64,000 bases of DNA from Hanleya hanleyi (taxonomy: Eukaryota; Mollusca; Polyplacophora; Lepidopleurida; Hanleyidae), in contig JAVTVY010020567.1 of NCBI GenBank assembly GCA_036873755.1, positions 1 to 64,000 on the forward strand, given 5' to 3'. This document shows, one piece after another, positions 37,167 to 50,536 of the stretch. Position numbers and translations under genes: made by a program. The notes beneath the pieces are model-generated. The model ran no database searches, had not been told where the DNA came from, and saw nothing but the letters and a program-made list of their open reading frames with translations. Positions within the stretch are counted from its first letter, which is position 1, and every line of letters starts with the position of its first letter.

Positions 37167-38450
37167 AAAAATTGGGTCAGTACTTTAGTAGTCTGGACAA
37201 AATTGTGTCTACAGACAGATGGACATACAGATAGATGGACAACCCAATTCCAGTAAACAGCTCCCAATTCGTTGCAGGGAGTATAATTAATAAAATGAAC
37301 TCTTTCCTCCATATAAGCGTGTTTTGACGGCTTGTGTCGATCCCCATGTAAGCGTGTTTTGACGGATGTTCGCCTAACCCATGATGACGGATTTTGACGT
37401 GTCACTGAGTTCCCATGTGATGGATTACTTTGCATTTTTTTCGCGTTTACTTTGAGTAAAACATAATTAAAACTATACATTTTCAGGAAGCCAAAATTTA
37501 AATAAATCTGACTTGTATACTGTTGGTTTGTTTTGTAATACGGGTAAAATGAAATCAGGAGAGGAAGAAAAATAATTGATGGAAAATGCGCGATTCAACA
37601 CCAAATGAGTTTGGTATGCTCTAAGATAAACGTTCAAAAAATAGTAAAATCTGCTTCCAAATTCCTGAATATTTCATGTAACGCGAGCATAAACTACCAA
37701 AGTATCTAACCTTGATGACTAGCTCGTCAAATCTGCCCATCTGAGTTTATTTTACATATTTTCCCACGACCTGTTGTCTTCGCCGTAAATGTCTTATCCG
37801 CCATTCTTTCCCAGCCGGTCTTTAGTCAGACAGTGACCATAGCGACTGCATCACCACGTGACCTCTTCCTCCAATCACACCGGGCCTCGCTCAACCTTGG
37901 CCAATCAGTGAGCTGTCTTTTTTTCACCTTATGAATATTTATTATCGCCGTCATTCTGCTTCCGGGAAGTATATAGGACTTTTTCAGTTTTAGCTCGTTC
38001 AAAACCTGCCATATCGTTATGTCTCTGTCAAATCCCGAATCTAGGGAGAATTAGCTTTACAATGGTACACAATAACATAGGAATTGCAGCGAAACAACAA
38101 CAGAACGCTGCAAAACTTGACTAAAATGCGACAATTTCTTCGCCTTTTTCGTGATTTCCAACAGACGGAAAGCAGACACAACACATTTTCTCGCAAGATT
38201 ACTAATTTTTAGAATAAATGTTGCTGATATTGGTATAAAACGTGAACAAATTACGTAGAATGGGTCTGTGGAAGACCATTGGTAAATATTTCTCCACATG
38301 ACATGGGACATAAAACGGGATATTTTACATCGCGGGAGAAGTATGAAAATTGAAATCTCCATGGGTTAAAGACCTACGCCATTACAAATCTATTATGGGT
38401 CAGAGAGAGAAAATTCCCCACAAGTCTAAGGGGGAAAGAGTTAAGTGAAG
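37167..38450. other. Intron DNA with a possible eroded TTAA element
   Basis: GTGTTTTGACGG is duplicated near 37320 and 37348. AACTCTTTCC at about 37290 and GGAAAGAGTTAA at about 38434 could be the ends of a piggyBac-like element, but only about ten bases match and the left TTAA is missing. Confidence 0.25.
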
Positions 38451-39205
38451 GTTCCTTCTTTTTTCAAAATTGAATCAAACGATCTTATCACTCATACAAA
38501 GGAATAATGGAAAAGTCATGTTATAAAACATATACAGATCAGACCATGCAACTACTTGAAAATCACTTGAACAATTCGGGCTGCATCTAGTTATTTTACC
38601 TTTATTTAATTCGGAAATTCATAGATATAATACCTCCGACAGTCACGGTACAATAAAATTAGAACTGATAACAATGAAGGGGTTCGTAGTGGTTGATTAT
38701 ATTTTTCAAATTCAATCAAACAAACTTCAAATATAAAATATAAGCAAACTCAGGCATGATTCACCTGTAGCATCTGAAACAACAACTACCGTCTTGGTCA
38801 TTCGAACACAATTACAGCTAAAGCCGCAAGATCACAACAAAAATCTGTGTACAAAATTCTCGTTCTCCGGTCATCCATTGATGTTAATCTCGCTGAGCAT
38901 TGGCTTATATGTTAAGGCAAATTTCGTAGCTCTGTGATTTTGGGAATGAGGTGTAAATGTTACTGTCACACAAAAAGAACTCTGCGCAAAACATAATCCC
39001 CTGATTCTGAAAATTGATATGGATACACTTACATTATCAATGATGATCGATGAGAACCACATTTTAGTTCCGCATGACAAACATGCGGTCATGCAGAGGT
39101 CATACAGAGGTTGTGCAACTGAAGTGCATGTCCCACCGGACATGTCAGAGTGCCAACAAAGTACCATTTTACCTTCGGTAAACCTGACAAAGAAAACACA
39201 CATAC

Positions 39206-39317
39206 CCAGCAACTTTTATAATGCCAGTGTTCCCTATAGAATCCGCAGCAAACAGAGGATTGTCCACTGTAAACGTGAGCTCAGCATTTTGTCCCGAGTC
39301 TCTGTCACTGGCAGTAA
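39206..39317 (-). CDS. CadN: CadN exon 6
   Basis: A 112-base exon with acceptor TCTTACAG|TTAC and donor GG|GTATGT, ending in phase 2. It encodes residues 653-689: the DRD calcium motif (TASDRDSGQNAELTF) and the strand NTGIIKVA. The neighbouring junctions read LLN-V-TASD upstream and KVA-G-RLDYD downstream, both ordinary cadherin sequence. Confidence 0.93.
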
Positions 39318-40306
39318 CTGTAAGAACAACAGAATAGAGCATTTTAAATTCAGATACAATATTATATGTGACTGTATTAGTACATGCTATCTGGCTCTGT
39401 GCTGTCTGAGATGGCAATGAACAAGTACCAGCAAGTGAGCAAAGCAAAGAAGTTCCCTTTCAGCGGACTACACAGAGACAACTTATATCTCATATTTGTC
39501 AGACAGATGATATTCACTTTGACTTTATAAATGATCAAAAATGCTCCACCAACTGTCGGTAGCATTGGTAATTTCTAATAATGGGGTACTCATATTTCTG
39601 ACGAATCAATATGTCAACTATTTGGATGAAACCAAATCCACAGTTTTTTGTAGGCAATGGTTGTTCTGACAACAAAAGCAACAGGTATACATTATTTTAT
39701 TCTAATATAGACATACAAAAGGAAGCTTATCAGTATATTTTTCAGGTTAACATGCCAGATAAAAAGTCTGATGAGCGCAAGGCCATAGAAATTTTCTCTG
39801 TCTTGCAGTATCTTCAGGCACTTACCAGTGGCCGGCATTACCATGGAAGCTTTTGTAGAAAATATTGTTACATGTGAATTGTTTCATCCATCCACATGCA
39901 TTAATAGATCACTTTTTGCCATATATCATGTCATTTGTGATTGAATATATTTGTTTGAATGGTAAATGTGAAATCATGAGGTGAAAATCAGTTTAGTTCA
40001 ATGTCACTCAAAATTCTGATGAGTTGTTTAAGTTCTCAATTGGCCTGATTTGAGAACATTTTCTTCATTTGGGAAGTTTGGGGTTAAATATTGTGAAAAG
40101 AGCAAGGGTGGATTATTACACCCCAAAATATTGGTCCATCTTTCATGTAAGTATCATACATGTGACAAAGGAGAACAGTAGTCTGTCTGGGTACAACAAT
40201 TCTACATAAGAGGCTATTCAGCATAAAAAGGCCTGAACAAGAGAATTTTTCATAGAGAATTGACCAAAATGTATTGAAAATAAATCCCAGGCTAAATATA
40301 TCTCAC

Positions 40307-40418
40307 CATTCAAGAGGGAATAGTTTGGAGGAACATCCTCAGCAACATCTTGCTTAGTGTAGGTAGATAACTGGAAGCTTGGTGCATTGTCATTCACATC
40401 GGCCACGCTCACCTTCAG
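40307..40418 (-). CDS. CadN: CadN exon 5
   Basis: This 112-base exon has acceptor TTCACAG|CTG and donor AATG|GTGAGA, and ends in phase 1. It encodes residues 616-652 with a canonical linker, ADVNDNAPSF, followed by the start of a repeat (AEDVPPNYSLL). It joins exon 4 as TSE-LKVSVADVND. Confidence 0.93.
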
Positions 40419-40533
40419 CTGTGAAGTCATAAATATGTAAACATGTGACAAGCGACCAATTTGATGAAGTCGTCAAAGCTATGACTGACCAATAAAATCA
40501 GACGGTTTCCAAATACTTCCATCATGTCATTAA

Positions 40534-40760
40534 CCCTCTGTACCATATATATTTCCACAATTGCCCGTCATTGACATACAAAAATGCAGAAATTCTAGAC
40601 AAATATTTTAATCATATTATATATTGTTCTAAAGCAGGGAGTATCGTCTTTGAAACTGCATAAGCGATGATAAGTATATCTTCCCTTCATTCAGGTTCAT
40701 GACAGTCATGACAGTGTAGATACCAGCTTGGAACAGTTAAAAATGTCGGTATGGAGGGAG
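40534..40760. mobile_element. Possible small TTAA-flanked MITE
   Basis: TTAACCCTCTGTACCATA at the left and, inverted, TTAACTCCCTCCATACCG at the right are loosely matched. About 230 bp, no coding. Confidence 0.3.
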
Positions 40761-41708
40761 TTAATGAAGTACGGCGCACACAAGGCCACAGGCTCGGTAG
40801 ACATTTTTTTAGATGCTATATTTTCATGTAATTTTCAAGTTACTTAAACTTTGGGGATGAAACTTGGCATTTGCTGCTGAAAACTGATATTTGACATATT
40901 TTGAATGTTTATCGGTCATTTTGCATGCGCATTCGAAGCTTTGGCAGATCAACAAAATTAACATGGCAGGAGTACCACCAGTAAGGGTGCTATTTTAGAA
41001 TCAAACAACATTTTTTTTCGCAACTTTTTCTTTTAAATTTTAATTTTTTTTTTTTTTTTTTCTTTAATTTCATTTTTTTCCCCCAATTTATTAGATCAGT
41101 CACATAGTAATTATTCATATAGGCCTTCTGTCTTTTTCACTGGAATATGTTTATCTAGTTGAAATAATTTTTAGACCCAAAAATGTTAGGTACATCCTAA
41201 TTGTGCCAAGCAGCCCAGCAAGTTCCATTGACAATGTATGGAGGATATGGGCACCCTTGTTGCTAATTTCTCATGCATTTAATTCACATAGTGTCAATTG
41301 CTACAATGGACATAGAATTGAAGGCCCATGCTTCATGTAAGGATTACGAGACAATGAATACAATAGTGAAGTCCGAGGAAAACAATGGGTCTATGTCCAC
41401 AGAGCTTTTCAGCTAAACAAAGGCTTGGACTTCACACCAAGTATCAACCAAAATGAAGAGTGTCTCATTGATAAATGCTCAGGAAAAGTAATTATCCACC
41501 AAAATTTGACAAAAAAGATAAAAAAAATTCAAATTTGATTTTTGGCAATGCCAGAAAAAATGTCCAGAAGACGGAAAAAAACCATTAACTTCCACTTCGA
41601 GGGTTTTTCATATGGTGTATAAAATAATTTGATTTGCATTTGAAAATTATGAAATACATAACTTATTCAAAGTTATGAAATGTGAATTTCAAGCAGAGCC
41701 ACACAAAC

Positions 41709-41940
41709 CTCGGAGGTACTGGTCAACCCATCAGTTGTCATCTCTGATACGATCACTCGCATGTTGTACTCCTTTGGCAGAAGTTGATCCTCGTAGTCCA
41801 GAGTTGTTTGTAGCTTCACTTCTCCACCTTGGTTACCATCTGAGACAATGGTGAAGATGTTGGGGTCATTTCCTTGACTGTCCCTCAGAGTATAGCGTAG
41901 ATCGTAGCCCTGGAATCCCTTCGCTTTCACAGTGACAACA
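41709..41940 (-). CDS. CadN: CadN exon 4
   Basis: The acceptor is CATTTTAG|TGTT and the donor GAG|GTTTGT. The exon has 232 bases, takes one base to finish an Asn codon and ends in phase 0. It encodes residues 538-615: the body of one EC repeat with VKLQTTLDYEDQL and the strand YNMRVIVSE. The Leu-Asp-Tyr-Glu element is the usual EC motif before the last two beta strands. Confidence 0.92.
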
Positions 41941-41999
41941 CTAAAATGGCGAAAAAGGGTAAAGGTTTTTCTTCTTATATCATGCATGCCTCTTAATGA

Positions 42000-43650
42000 T
42001 GGAAGTACAAGGGCCCTTGTTGAAGAAGAAAAAGTTGATGACAACAAGTAATTGGTGAAATAAATTGACAACTTAACCTAGCAGTAAATCAGAAAATATA
42101 GGTCAATCTGACAAATTTTTAGAAGGTTTCTGTACCATGATCACATGCATACATGTATATGATTTAAGTTTGGTACACCTGTGTATCCTTGAGACATCCT
42201 GCCACTGATAGGCATAGATGAACATATGTATGTACACACATGATTAGACAATGGACTGTTTCCGAGTGTAAACAAAGTAGATGACTGCCACTTTCGAGGA
42301 GGATTTGCGGGGGTGAAAATAAAATGTAATATTTTCAGCCTTCAATTCATAAAATGAATAGAAATATTGCAGGACAGCCTGATCCGAACATAAAAAATTA
42401 GAGATTGTCAGGCGACATCACCAAGAGTTTCATAGGTGGTCACAACAAACCATGCCGAAAACTACTTGCTGCCGATATCTGGTTCCATTCCTGTAAGCCT
42501 TGGCCTTATCAGTCTTGAGTTATGGTGATTAAGAAACCAATCGATAACAAAAGGAGCAACTTTGACCCTGTGACCCCCCAAAAATATGTCAATCTTACTT
42601 CTCAATAGACATCTGCTCAATGACCACGTGAAGGTGTTATGTCAATTTGGTGTTCTCATGCAGTCACAAGGTCAATCTCACTTCTCAATAGACGTCTGCT
42701 CAATGACCACAAATTTGGTGCTCTCATGCAAAGTCATATTTCAGATAATGAAATAGTGACAAATTTACATACATGTAGTTTTTACTTAGTGACCCAATAA
42801 AATGGGTCTACCTCACTGATCATGAATAAGCTTTCTGTTCTCTGACCAAATACATGTGTGATGTGAGTTTGGTGCACCTAGGCACACTCCTTTTTTAGAT
42901 ATAGCGGTAATAAGAAAACTGAGATGGATGGACCGATGGACGTACATGATGACAATACACCACAATTTTGGCTGTAGCAAAATGACGGGATGTGTGTTTA
43001 GTGTGAGGTCAGTAAGTCTAAGTGTTATTATTCTTGAAATATGGTAGGTAGCGAGCACCCAGTGGCAAATGGACAAACTCTGATCCAGCGAACCTCAAAA
43101 ATAGGCCACTCGCACGGATATTTAAAAGGCTTCTGGTCTAGATGACAACAAGCTTGTGTGAAAGTAAGTTTGGCGGGCCTATGCATATATTCACTCTATA
43201 GATATGATGGTAAGGTAATTCCCCTAATAATTCAATCACAGGAAGTTCACTTTTCAACTCTGTTATTCCAACACAGAGAAAAAGTAACATTCCCATTCTT
43301 CATTCAAATTGAATTAAAGTCCTATAATGACAAAATATGACACTTTGTAGCTGATGCAATGAAGAATTTTGCAGATTTAAGCCATTTTTTCCGCACTTCC
43401 AGTGACTGAATTTTTAGGAGAATTACCGTAATAAGCAATTGGTGAAAAATTGGCCTGGAAAGTATGAGTCAATCCTGCCGATTTTCGATAGGTGTTTGCT
43501 GTGTGACCATGTGTATGTGTGATATAAGTTTGGTGCTCCGAGGGACATTCATTCTCAAGGTATGATGGTAACGAGAAAACCGAGACGGACAGATGGATGT
43601 ACATGATGACGAAAATACCCCAAGGCCATTTTGGTCAAGGGTAAAAAGAT
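42000..43650. repeat. Degenerate pearl-like tandem units
   Basis: Units with GGTCAATCT.AC, CAATAGACGTCTGCT and GTGATATAAGTTTGGTGC recur, with two tails: ATGGACCGATGGACGTACAT near 42930 and GACGGACAGATGGATGTACA near 43583, the latter with ACCCCAAGGCCATTTTGGTC. Probably two old elements. Confidence 0.45.
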
Positions 43651-43867
43651 GAATCTGAAGACCTTTACATTTCACCTCTATTGAAGAGAAGGGAAATTTA
43701 TATTCAAAGCCCATCTTTTCCTCATTCAGTGAAATGTGATGTGAATATGAATATACATAACATCAGATAAAGAGGCACCTATGAGGCACTTGAGAAATAT
43801 CATGGTTCATGCTTGAGCATCAAACCATCACTGGCTGGACTTGGGGATGATGAAATTTTCTTAAGTA

Positions 43868-46185
43868 CAGTACAGATCTCGTGACAACACAACTATACCG
43901 CGGCAATTGCCGCACTCTTATCGCGGTACAGTTTAAGCCTAATCACTAGACTAATTACCACCCCCCGTTATGTCTGCATGCGCCGTAAGTACAGACGAAA
44001 TGTAGCTCCATAATATCCATTCACGCCTCGATAGTCGGCCGAGACAACAAAAGGCGCCCCGTCGACGGCACGTGTTGACGAGCCGCTATTCAGCCAGCAT
44101 GTCTTTATGCATACACTCAGAAGTACCGCGATAACGGGAACAGAACACGGAAACGCCTCTATGTTACCGCGGGAATGCATATGTATATTATCGGCTGTGA
44201 ATACCGCGAGCCTTCTGAATAATACAACAGCTAGCCGGATTTATTTACTTTATTTATTGAACAAACTACATGTATCACATCAGAATTTTGCTAGCTGCAA
44301 AACTTGATATGACGTGTTAAAGAACGGAATTTATCAAATGTCCGTCTGTGCAAGTTTTTAGTCACGCGTTAAAGCAATTACAATTGCAGTACCGGCCTTT
44401 CGGTTACACATTACATGTATGTGAGTTAAAGTTGTCACGTTTCAAAGATAAATACCGGTATACGATGAACACCACACATAAAATAAATTCTATCATACGG
44501 AGAGATCGGGGAAGGGGTGCTGTGTTTCATTTTAATTACGGCTCTGGCCCGGCTTGTGTTTCCACAAGCACGACCCGCAAATACAAATCAACAGAACAGT
44601 CAACCACAATAAAGATTTTTCACGACTTTATCATCCAATTGTCTTTTATAATGAGTTGATTAACCATTCTTAATTGTTTTCTCTTCAGTTATTTCCCTGT
44701 TAAACAGGATGCTCGTCTGTTTCGACAAAAGACGAACATTTGGTCGTGCACGGAAGTACAAATTAATCCAAATTAACACTAGGGAGGTTCTCGAAATCCC
44801 GATCGATGTTCGACGATCACGAGGAACACTTTCGCCCATATACAGTTATATTATCTTTACTAAATGAGTAAACTTTTCTTGTGATTTCCCGTTTGAGCCC
44901 AGTGACAATTCCCAAGACTTGCTACCGACACTATTCATATGCAAATTTAGCGCGAGGCCACTCCTCATTTCTTTACACAAACAGTGAAAAAGACCAAGTG
45001 GGTATGATAGACTGATTTTCGCAACATGCACTGTCTGGTATATTCAACATTTATTGCGGGGGGAAATCTGATGACGATTCTCCATAAATAAAAGTGGTAA
45101 ATATCTTTAATGAACATGTGCGTTTTTATTTTATTTGTTGTACCAACGATCATATTAGAATTCCGCTGGCTTGATACAGATTGATACAAATTATTAACTG
45201 ATATTCAAAGATAAATATTTGTAAGCTACAGCCATGCATATAATAAATTTTAATATACGGACGGCATATTTTTACGGCTTGTTTCCACAAGCGCGACCCC
45301 GGAAATAATAATCAACGGGAAAGTCAAGCCCTGAGTAAAACGACAATAAGGACTGTTCAATTGTTATCATTCGATTGTCTCTTATAATTAGTTGATTAAC
45401 CGTTCCTAATTCTTTTCTCTTCGGTTATTTTTTGTTGAACAGGATGTCCGTCTGTTTCGCCAACAAACCAGACTTATTGCGCATTTGAAAGATTAACGTT
45501 CATAACTGTGAACATTTCTTGATTGGCGTTAAACAGAACCGCAAGACTCTCGGAATGATTGGCAGCTAATTAATTGAAATGTACAAGACACCGAACACCA
45601 GGACTCGACATGAAACACTCAAAAATGAATATTAGCATTAAAATATAAATGTTTGCCCCACGTTGAGCACTTTGGAATGATTGGCAGCTATTAACAAGGC
45701 CGAAAAATACCACAGCGGTGATCAACGATCACGCACTACTGTCAACCTACATACGGAATGTAGCCTACGCACACCGGCACTCCATTACCGGGCCGTCCAA
45801 ACATTAGGAAAATGATAAACATGCACACGTGATCGTGAACACTTACCATTTATTTTATTTAAATGAGTACCGTAATGTATCTTGATTTACTTCTGGACGT
45901 TTTTATCCACAAAGCTGGCCTGTATTCACGCACGGCCACGTGGAGCGCTAGCCTTTGTAAACCCGTAAATCACCAGTCAGTGCTGTCGAGACCAGCCAGT
46001 GATCACATGGAGCGCCAGCCATTGTTAAAAACTCGATGACCGGTCATTGGGTGGTATGCTGTCGGCACTTTTTTCACAGCTGACAATATAATCTTGGGCA
46101 GTCCCGCGGTAACCTAGAAGCCTTGCCGGGCTCTGTTACCGCAGTATTGCCGCGGTATAGTTGTGTTGTCACGAGATCTGTACTG
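43868..46185. mobile_element. Tc1/mariner-like element, 40-bp perfect inverted termini, TA flanks
   Basis: The first 40 bases (starting CAGTACAGATCTCGTGACAA) are exactly repeated, inverted, at 46146-46185. The flanks are TA (43866-43867 and 46186-46187). The 2,318-bp body has no transposase. It contains a diverged internal duplication, about 44430-44740 and 45190-45480, sharing GTTTCCACAAGC and AGTTGATTAACC. Perfect termini suggest recent activity. Confidence 0.75.
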
Positions 46186-46266
46186 TATCTTCTTGGTGGA
46201 CAGTAGGTTCAGTGTTTTTCTTCCCATGTTGAAGTGAAATGAAAGTTCAAACCATCCAATACTTAC

Positions 46267-46507
46267 TTAAAAGGGAAATTGGCTTCCTCTGGTACATTCA
46301 CGTCATAACGAGGCTCGAAAATCTGTGGTGGTCTTTCTCCAACCCTAATCTGTACAATTTTGTTGACTGAAACCTGTGGGGGGGTAGTGTTTATATCTCT
46401 TGCAGCTACAGTGATCTGATATTCTCTTCGTAATGGGAAAGTTCCATCACCAACGACGGTCACAGAACCATCATCCGGATCCACGGCGAAGCGATTTTCT
46501 GTTGTAA
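46267..46507 (-). CDS. CadN: CadN exon 3
   Basis: The acceptor is GTTACAG|TTAC and the donor GTAAGT. The exon has 241 bases and ends in phase 2. It encodes residues 458-537. It finishes a repeat (FAVDPDDGSVTV, ITVAARDIN) with an atypical linker, RVGERPPQIF, which lacks the DxND core. It then begins the next repeat with YDVNVPEE. The junction with exon 2 reads IEYYA-V-TTENRF. Confidence 0.92.
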
Positions 46508-46917
46508 CTGTAACAATCAGAGGGCATTAAGGATAAAGTACATGTATCATGTTATAATATCTATATTGAAGCCTGAATGACAAATACTGATGACTACAAT
46601 GTTATAATATAATTTAATTGCCTAGCTAGAATCAAGTCCTTCCTAATTAAGAATTAATTATATTGCTTCAAAACAATACATTACCAGCTTGCCAACTTGT
46701 TACAATGGGATGGTTTAACAGAAATACTGATTTCAGTGTAGCTGTGTGGAATTCATCATACACGACAGTCACCTGGAAAGGCAGGGTGAGTGAGTATCTG
46801 AGTTTGAGAGCACAAGAATACTCTTTGCTTAGTGCTGTGGCACATTCATTTGACATCACAGGTTTAAATATACATACCTCCACAAACATGTAATGTGTGT
46901 GAATTAACTTTGCCTAC

Positions 46918-47094
46918 CTGCATAGTACTCTATATTAGCTAGATTTCCATCGGGGTCAAGAGCCTTCAAAGTATAGACCACCGCACCAGCAGAAGACGTA
47001 GGAGAGACAACTGCGAGATACGGTTCGGGTTCATTGACAAAGTGTGGGCGTTCATCATTCACATTGAGTACGTTTATCTGGATGGTCCGAGTTT
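46918..47094 (-). CDS. CadN: CadN exon 2: end of one EC repeat, start of next
   Basis: The acceptor follows a T-rich tract (TTTTTCCACAG) and the donor is CAG|GTAGGC. The exon has 177 bases, starts in phase 1 and ends in phase 1. It encodes residues 399-457, including the linker NVNDERPHF and the calcium motif LKALDPDG of the following repeat. It lies 15.7 kb from exon 1 but joins it exactly in frame (VVQ-E-TRTIQINV). Confidence 0.92.
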
Positions 47095-49530
47095 CTGTGG
47101 AAAAAAAAATTACATGTGTTTCATTACACCCAAAACAGGCAAATGACTACATCTACCTTTTCATTGTGAGTGAAAAAGAACTGCACCCTGAGAGTACTCA
47201 CTACCATGACTACTGCAGCCTGGTCTGAAATGAGCAAACTTTAGAATTGGCCAGTCAATCTCTGAGCTTTTCATCAAACTTGTCCAATATAGTCAGAAAT
47301 AAGAGTATGTTTCCAGTAACCAGATTTTCCTGAAAAAAAAAATGTGCCTAGTACATTTGTACATCAGAAGTTTTTACCGGATTTTAAAAAAATAGAAGAA
47401 CATAAATATATTGCCCTATCTCATTAAGGCATGAGTTGAGGCGTCTAAGGTACAAAAGAGAGAGAAGAAACTATCTTAATGAACATCAGGTTTGTTCATT
47501 TTATTTTCTACTCATCACTTGGTTTAGAACATTTGGCTTGTCTGTTCAATTTCTAGCAGGCAAAATAAGGTGACAATAAAACTGTTTTCTCTACGGTACC
47601 TGGATGTTTTATGGGTCGTTTCAGGGAACACACATCATTTATTTTTTTAGGCCTTAACATCTACAAGCTTACAGGATAACCACTTTTTTTATTAGACGAT
47701 GATAAATTTTGATCATGCATATCTGATGTACAGTGTATGACTGCTATTTCAGATACTACTATGCCGAGTGCTCGATAACTGTACGACCAGGTTACCATAA
47801 TCTATTACCATAATACACTAATGTTAACCCTTGTCCTGTCAACTCCGTATATACACGTTGCTCGACTGTCAAGTTCCCAGTGTCGACTCCGGATATACGT
47901 TCCGAGAAACTGTCGGATGTTTGATCGTTTTTCGAAAGAATTTAGAGCCACGTGTGGAAAAAAAGAACCAGACACGGCTTACTCCAACTACAAACGTATT
48001 ATTTCATTAATCATTTCACGTGAGTTCTCTTTTTATTACTAAAAAAGACGCTTAGTTATGTGATGATCGTCCACAAATGTAAAACAGAGCGTCATTTATT
48101 CAGAAAAGTTTGTTGAAACGTGTAATAACGCACCTTGTTTACAAGCTTCTGCAACGAAAACCCGTGAGACCCTCCCCACGTTAAAGATGTCAAATTGAAG
48201 GGCAACAACTCTGCTTTCATTCTTTCACAACTTTTTTCGTGTCGCGTAGTAAAAATGCGTCGATTTTATTGGGTGAAAATGGTCATGTGTTTCGAATCCT
48301 TTCCATTCAACTTCAATAACCCGCGAAAATGTTGATCACCTGACGTAACCCGACTTATTGATTGGTCAAACTGCTCCAGCTGGTCATTAACATAAAGTTA
48401 CGCATGCACTGTGGTCGAATTCGACGGACTCAGAATGGCGCTTGGTCTCGCTGAGGGAAGCCACACTCGCGTAAACAAAAGGATTTTTACAAATTTACTT
48501 GGAATGTTAAATAAATATTCAATAATCGTTGTGCTACGAGTAATCAGGAATACATACTGTGGCATCTATAAGAATTTAGACAAGTTATTAAGTCGAGATG
48601 AAGCAAAACAGACCGTCCATCTGTAGTATTCTGAACGTGATAAAATTCCTTACGTGAGTGTTACGGTACACTATTTTTGCTGAATTACGATTCCTATATA
48701 TTTCTGAAGCTGTAAAATGCCAAATATGTTCTGAGTGTATGTTCAGGATTTCAAATTGATGTATCGTGCATCAAATACCATCCATTATTTCAATTTATTT
48801 ATCAATTCCAACGATTAGACAGTCACCGTTTTTTGAGCCCATTTTCAACAGTTCAACTCTGCTTGACAGCCTGGCACTCACACTTCGACCAGCGTATAAC
48901 TGGCTGACAGGACTAGGGCTAATATGCAAATTTTATTCTTGGCACTGAAAGTTCAAAATGTCGCAAAACCATGCCACATCCCTTACCGCAACAAGCAGTA
49001 TGACAATGAAGAACCCCCCCCCCCCCCCACCCAGTTTTGAGATCAACAACTGAAACAAATCTCTGAAAATGCTCCAGATCATGGGATATGAACTCTAAAA
49101 TTTAAAAAAAAACACAGGAAGGAAGCAATCAGAGATTGCTCAATTGTATGCCCCCCCCTTCCGCTTTAATCCGACACTGCCCCGCCATTGCTCTGTTCTG
49201 TATTGGTCAGTGGAGGCCTTCATGATTATGAAAATTCAATTTCAGTCAATTTTTTTGCCATGCCTCGCATAATACATATTCAAAGTATCGACCAACAAGT
49301 GCTAATACAATGTTTTGATGCAAGATGGTCGCCGGGGCTTTCATCCAATCCGAAAATGAGACCTACATTCCTTGGAAGTATATTGTGGTGAAATTTTGAA
49401 GCGATCAGTAAACTTTGAATTTTGCACCCAATTAACTCTTTTTGGGGCAATCTCATACTTCAGGACCTATGTGGTCTGCTTTGGAAGCTAGAATGACATA
49501 TATATAGCCATTTTCCCGGTCCAAATCGGT
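47095..49530. other. Part of the 15.7-kb intron, no gene seen
   Basis: Poly-C tracts lie at 49013-49030 and near 49150. CpG-containing sequence near 48400-48450 holds a short open frame with no recognisable domain. Confidence 0.4.
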
Positions 49531-49534
49531 TATG

Positions 49535-50536
49535 GACTGAGATCCAGCCTGGACAAATAAATATATCCCATTCACTTAGGTTTGATAAACAAAGGATCAT
49601 AACTCTTGAAAATATAACCGAAAGCAGAGAACCTTCATACTGCACAATTATGGGGCATTGATCACATATCATGCAAATTTCATACTTGTCCATGCAATAT
49701 TAACCGAGATCCAGCCTGGACAAGTCCCAATTCACAAAGATTTCAAGAAAAAAGGGCCATAACTCTTGAAAATATATGCGAAACGCGGAGAAACTTCACG
49801 CTGCACAACTACAGGGCACTGGCCACATATCCTGCAAATTTCTTAATTGTCCATACAATATTAACCGAGATTCAGCCTGGACAAGTCTCAATTCACAAAG
49901 ATTTGCAGAAAAAAGGGCCATAACTCTTGAAAATATATGCGACAGGCGGAGAAACTTCACACTGCACAACTACAGGGCACTGACCACATATCCTGAAAAT
50001 TTCATAATTGTCCATACAATATTAACCGAGATCCAGCCCGGATAAGTCCCAATTCACAAAGATTTGAAGAAAAAAAGGGCCATAACTCTTGAAAATATAC
50101 GCGAAACGTGGATAAACTTCATGCTGCACAACTAACGGGCACTGACCACATATGCTGCAGATTTCATAATCGTCCCTACAATATTAACCGAGATTCAGCC
50201 CGGACAAGTCTCAATTCACGGAGATTTCAGGAACAAAGGGCCATAACTCTTGAAAATATAAGCGAAACGGGGAGAAACTTTATGCTGCACAACTGTGGGG
50301 CACTGACCACATATCATGCAAATTTCATACTTGTCCATACCATATTAACCAAGATCCAGCCCGGACAAGTCCCATTCACAGAGATTTCAGAAAAAGGGCC
50401 ATAAGTTACTTTTGAAAATTATACCGGAACTCGGAAAAAAACTCTACGCTGCACAACTACGAGGTACTGGCCACATTCCATGCAAGTTTCAATCCTGTCC
50501 ATCATAATATATGCCCCCCCTCTAATTAGAGGGGGG
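49535..50536. mobile_element. Pearl/Helentron-like element with 161-bp tandem core
   Basis: AATATTAACCGAGATCCAGC or a variant starts at 49696, 49857, 50018, 50180 and 50341, a period of 161-162, with an earlier diverged unit from about 49535. It ends in a C/G-run hairpin at 50510-50536 whose flanking sequence matches the element at 1925-2217. Open frames across it are translated repeat. Confidence 0.7.

Noticed and set aside
40978..41262. AAGGGTGC inverted pair (CAGTAAGGGTGC and GCACCCTTGTTG) as a transposon
   Set aside because: Only about ten terminal bases match and no target duplication is visible.
46677..46825. Possible extra cadherin exon on the minus strand (VTVVYDEFHTATLKS) between exons 2 and 3
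   Set aside because: Its acceptor would put exon 2 (phase 1) into a frame with an immediate TGA, while exon 2 joins exon 3 directly in phase. It has no EC motif of its own.
48435..48626. Plus-strand frame beginning MALGLAEGSHTR in CpG-containing sequence
   Set aside because: No recognisable domain, no further exon in phase, and no homologous phrase.
49776..50404. Repeated peptide frames (KLHAAQL.GT.HI) as a repetitive protein
   Set aside because: The frame is a translation of the 161-bp tandem core; frames break between units and there is no start or exon structure.
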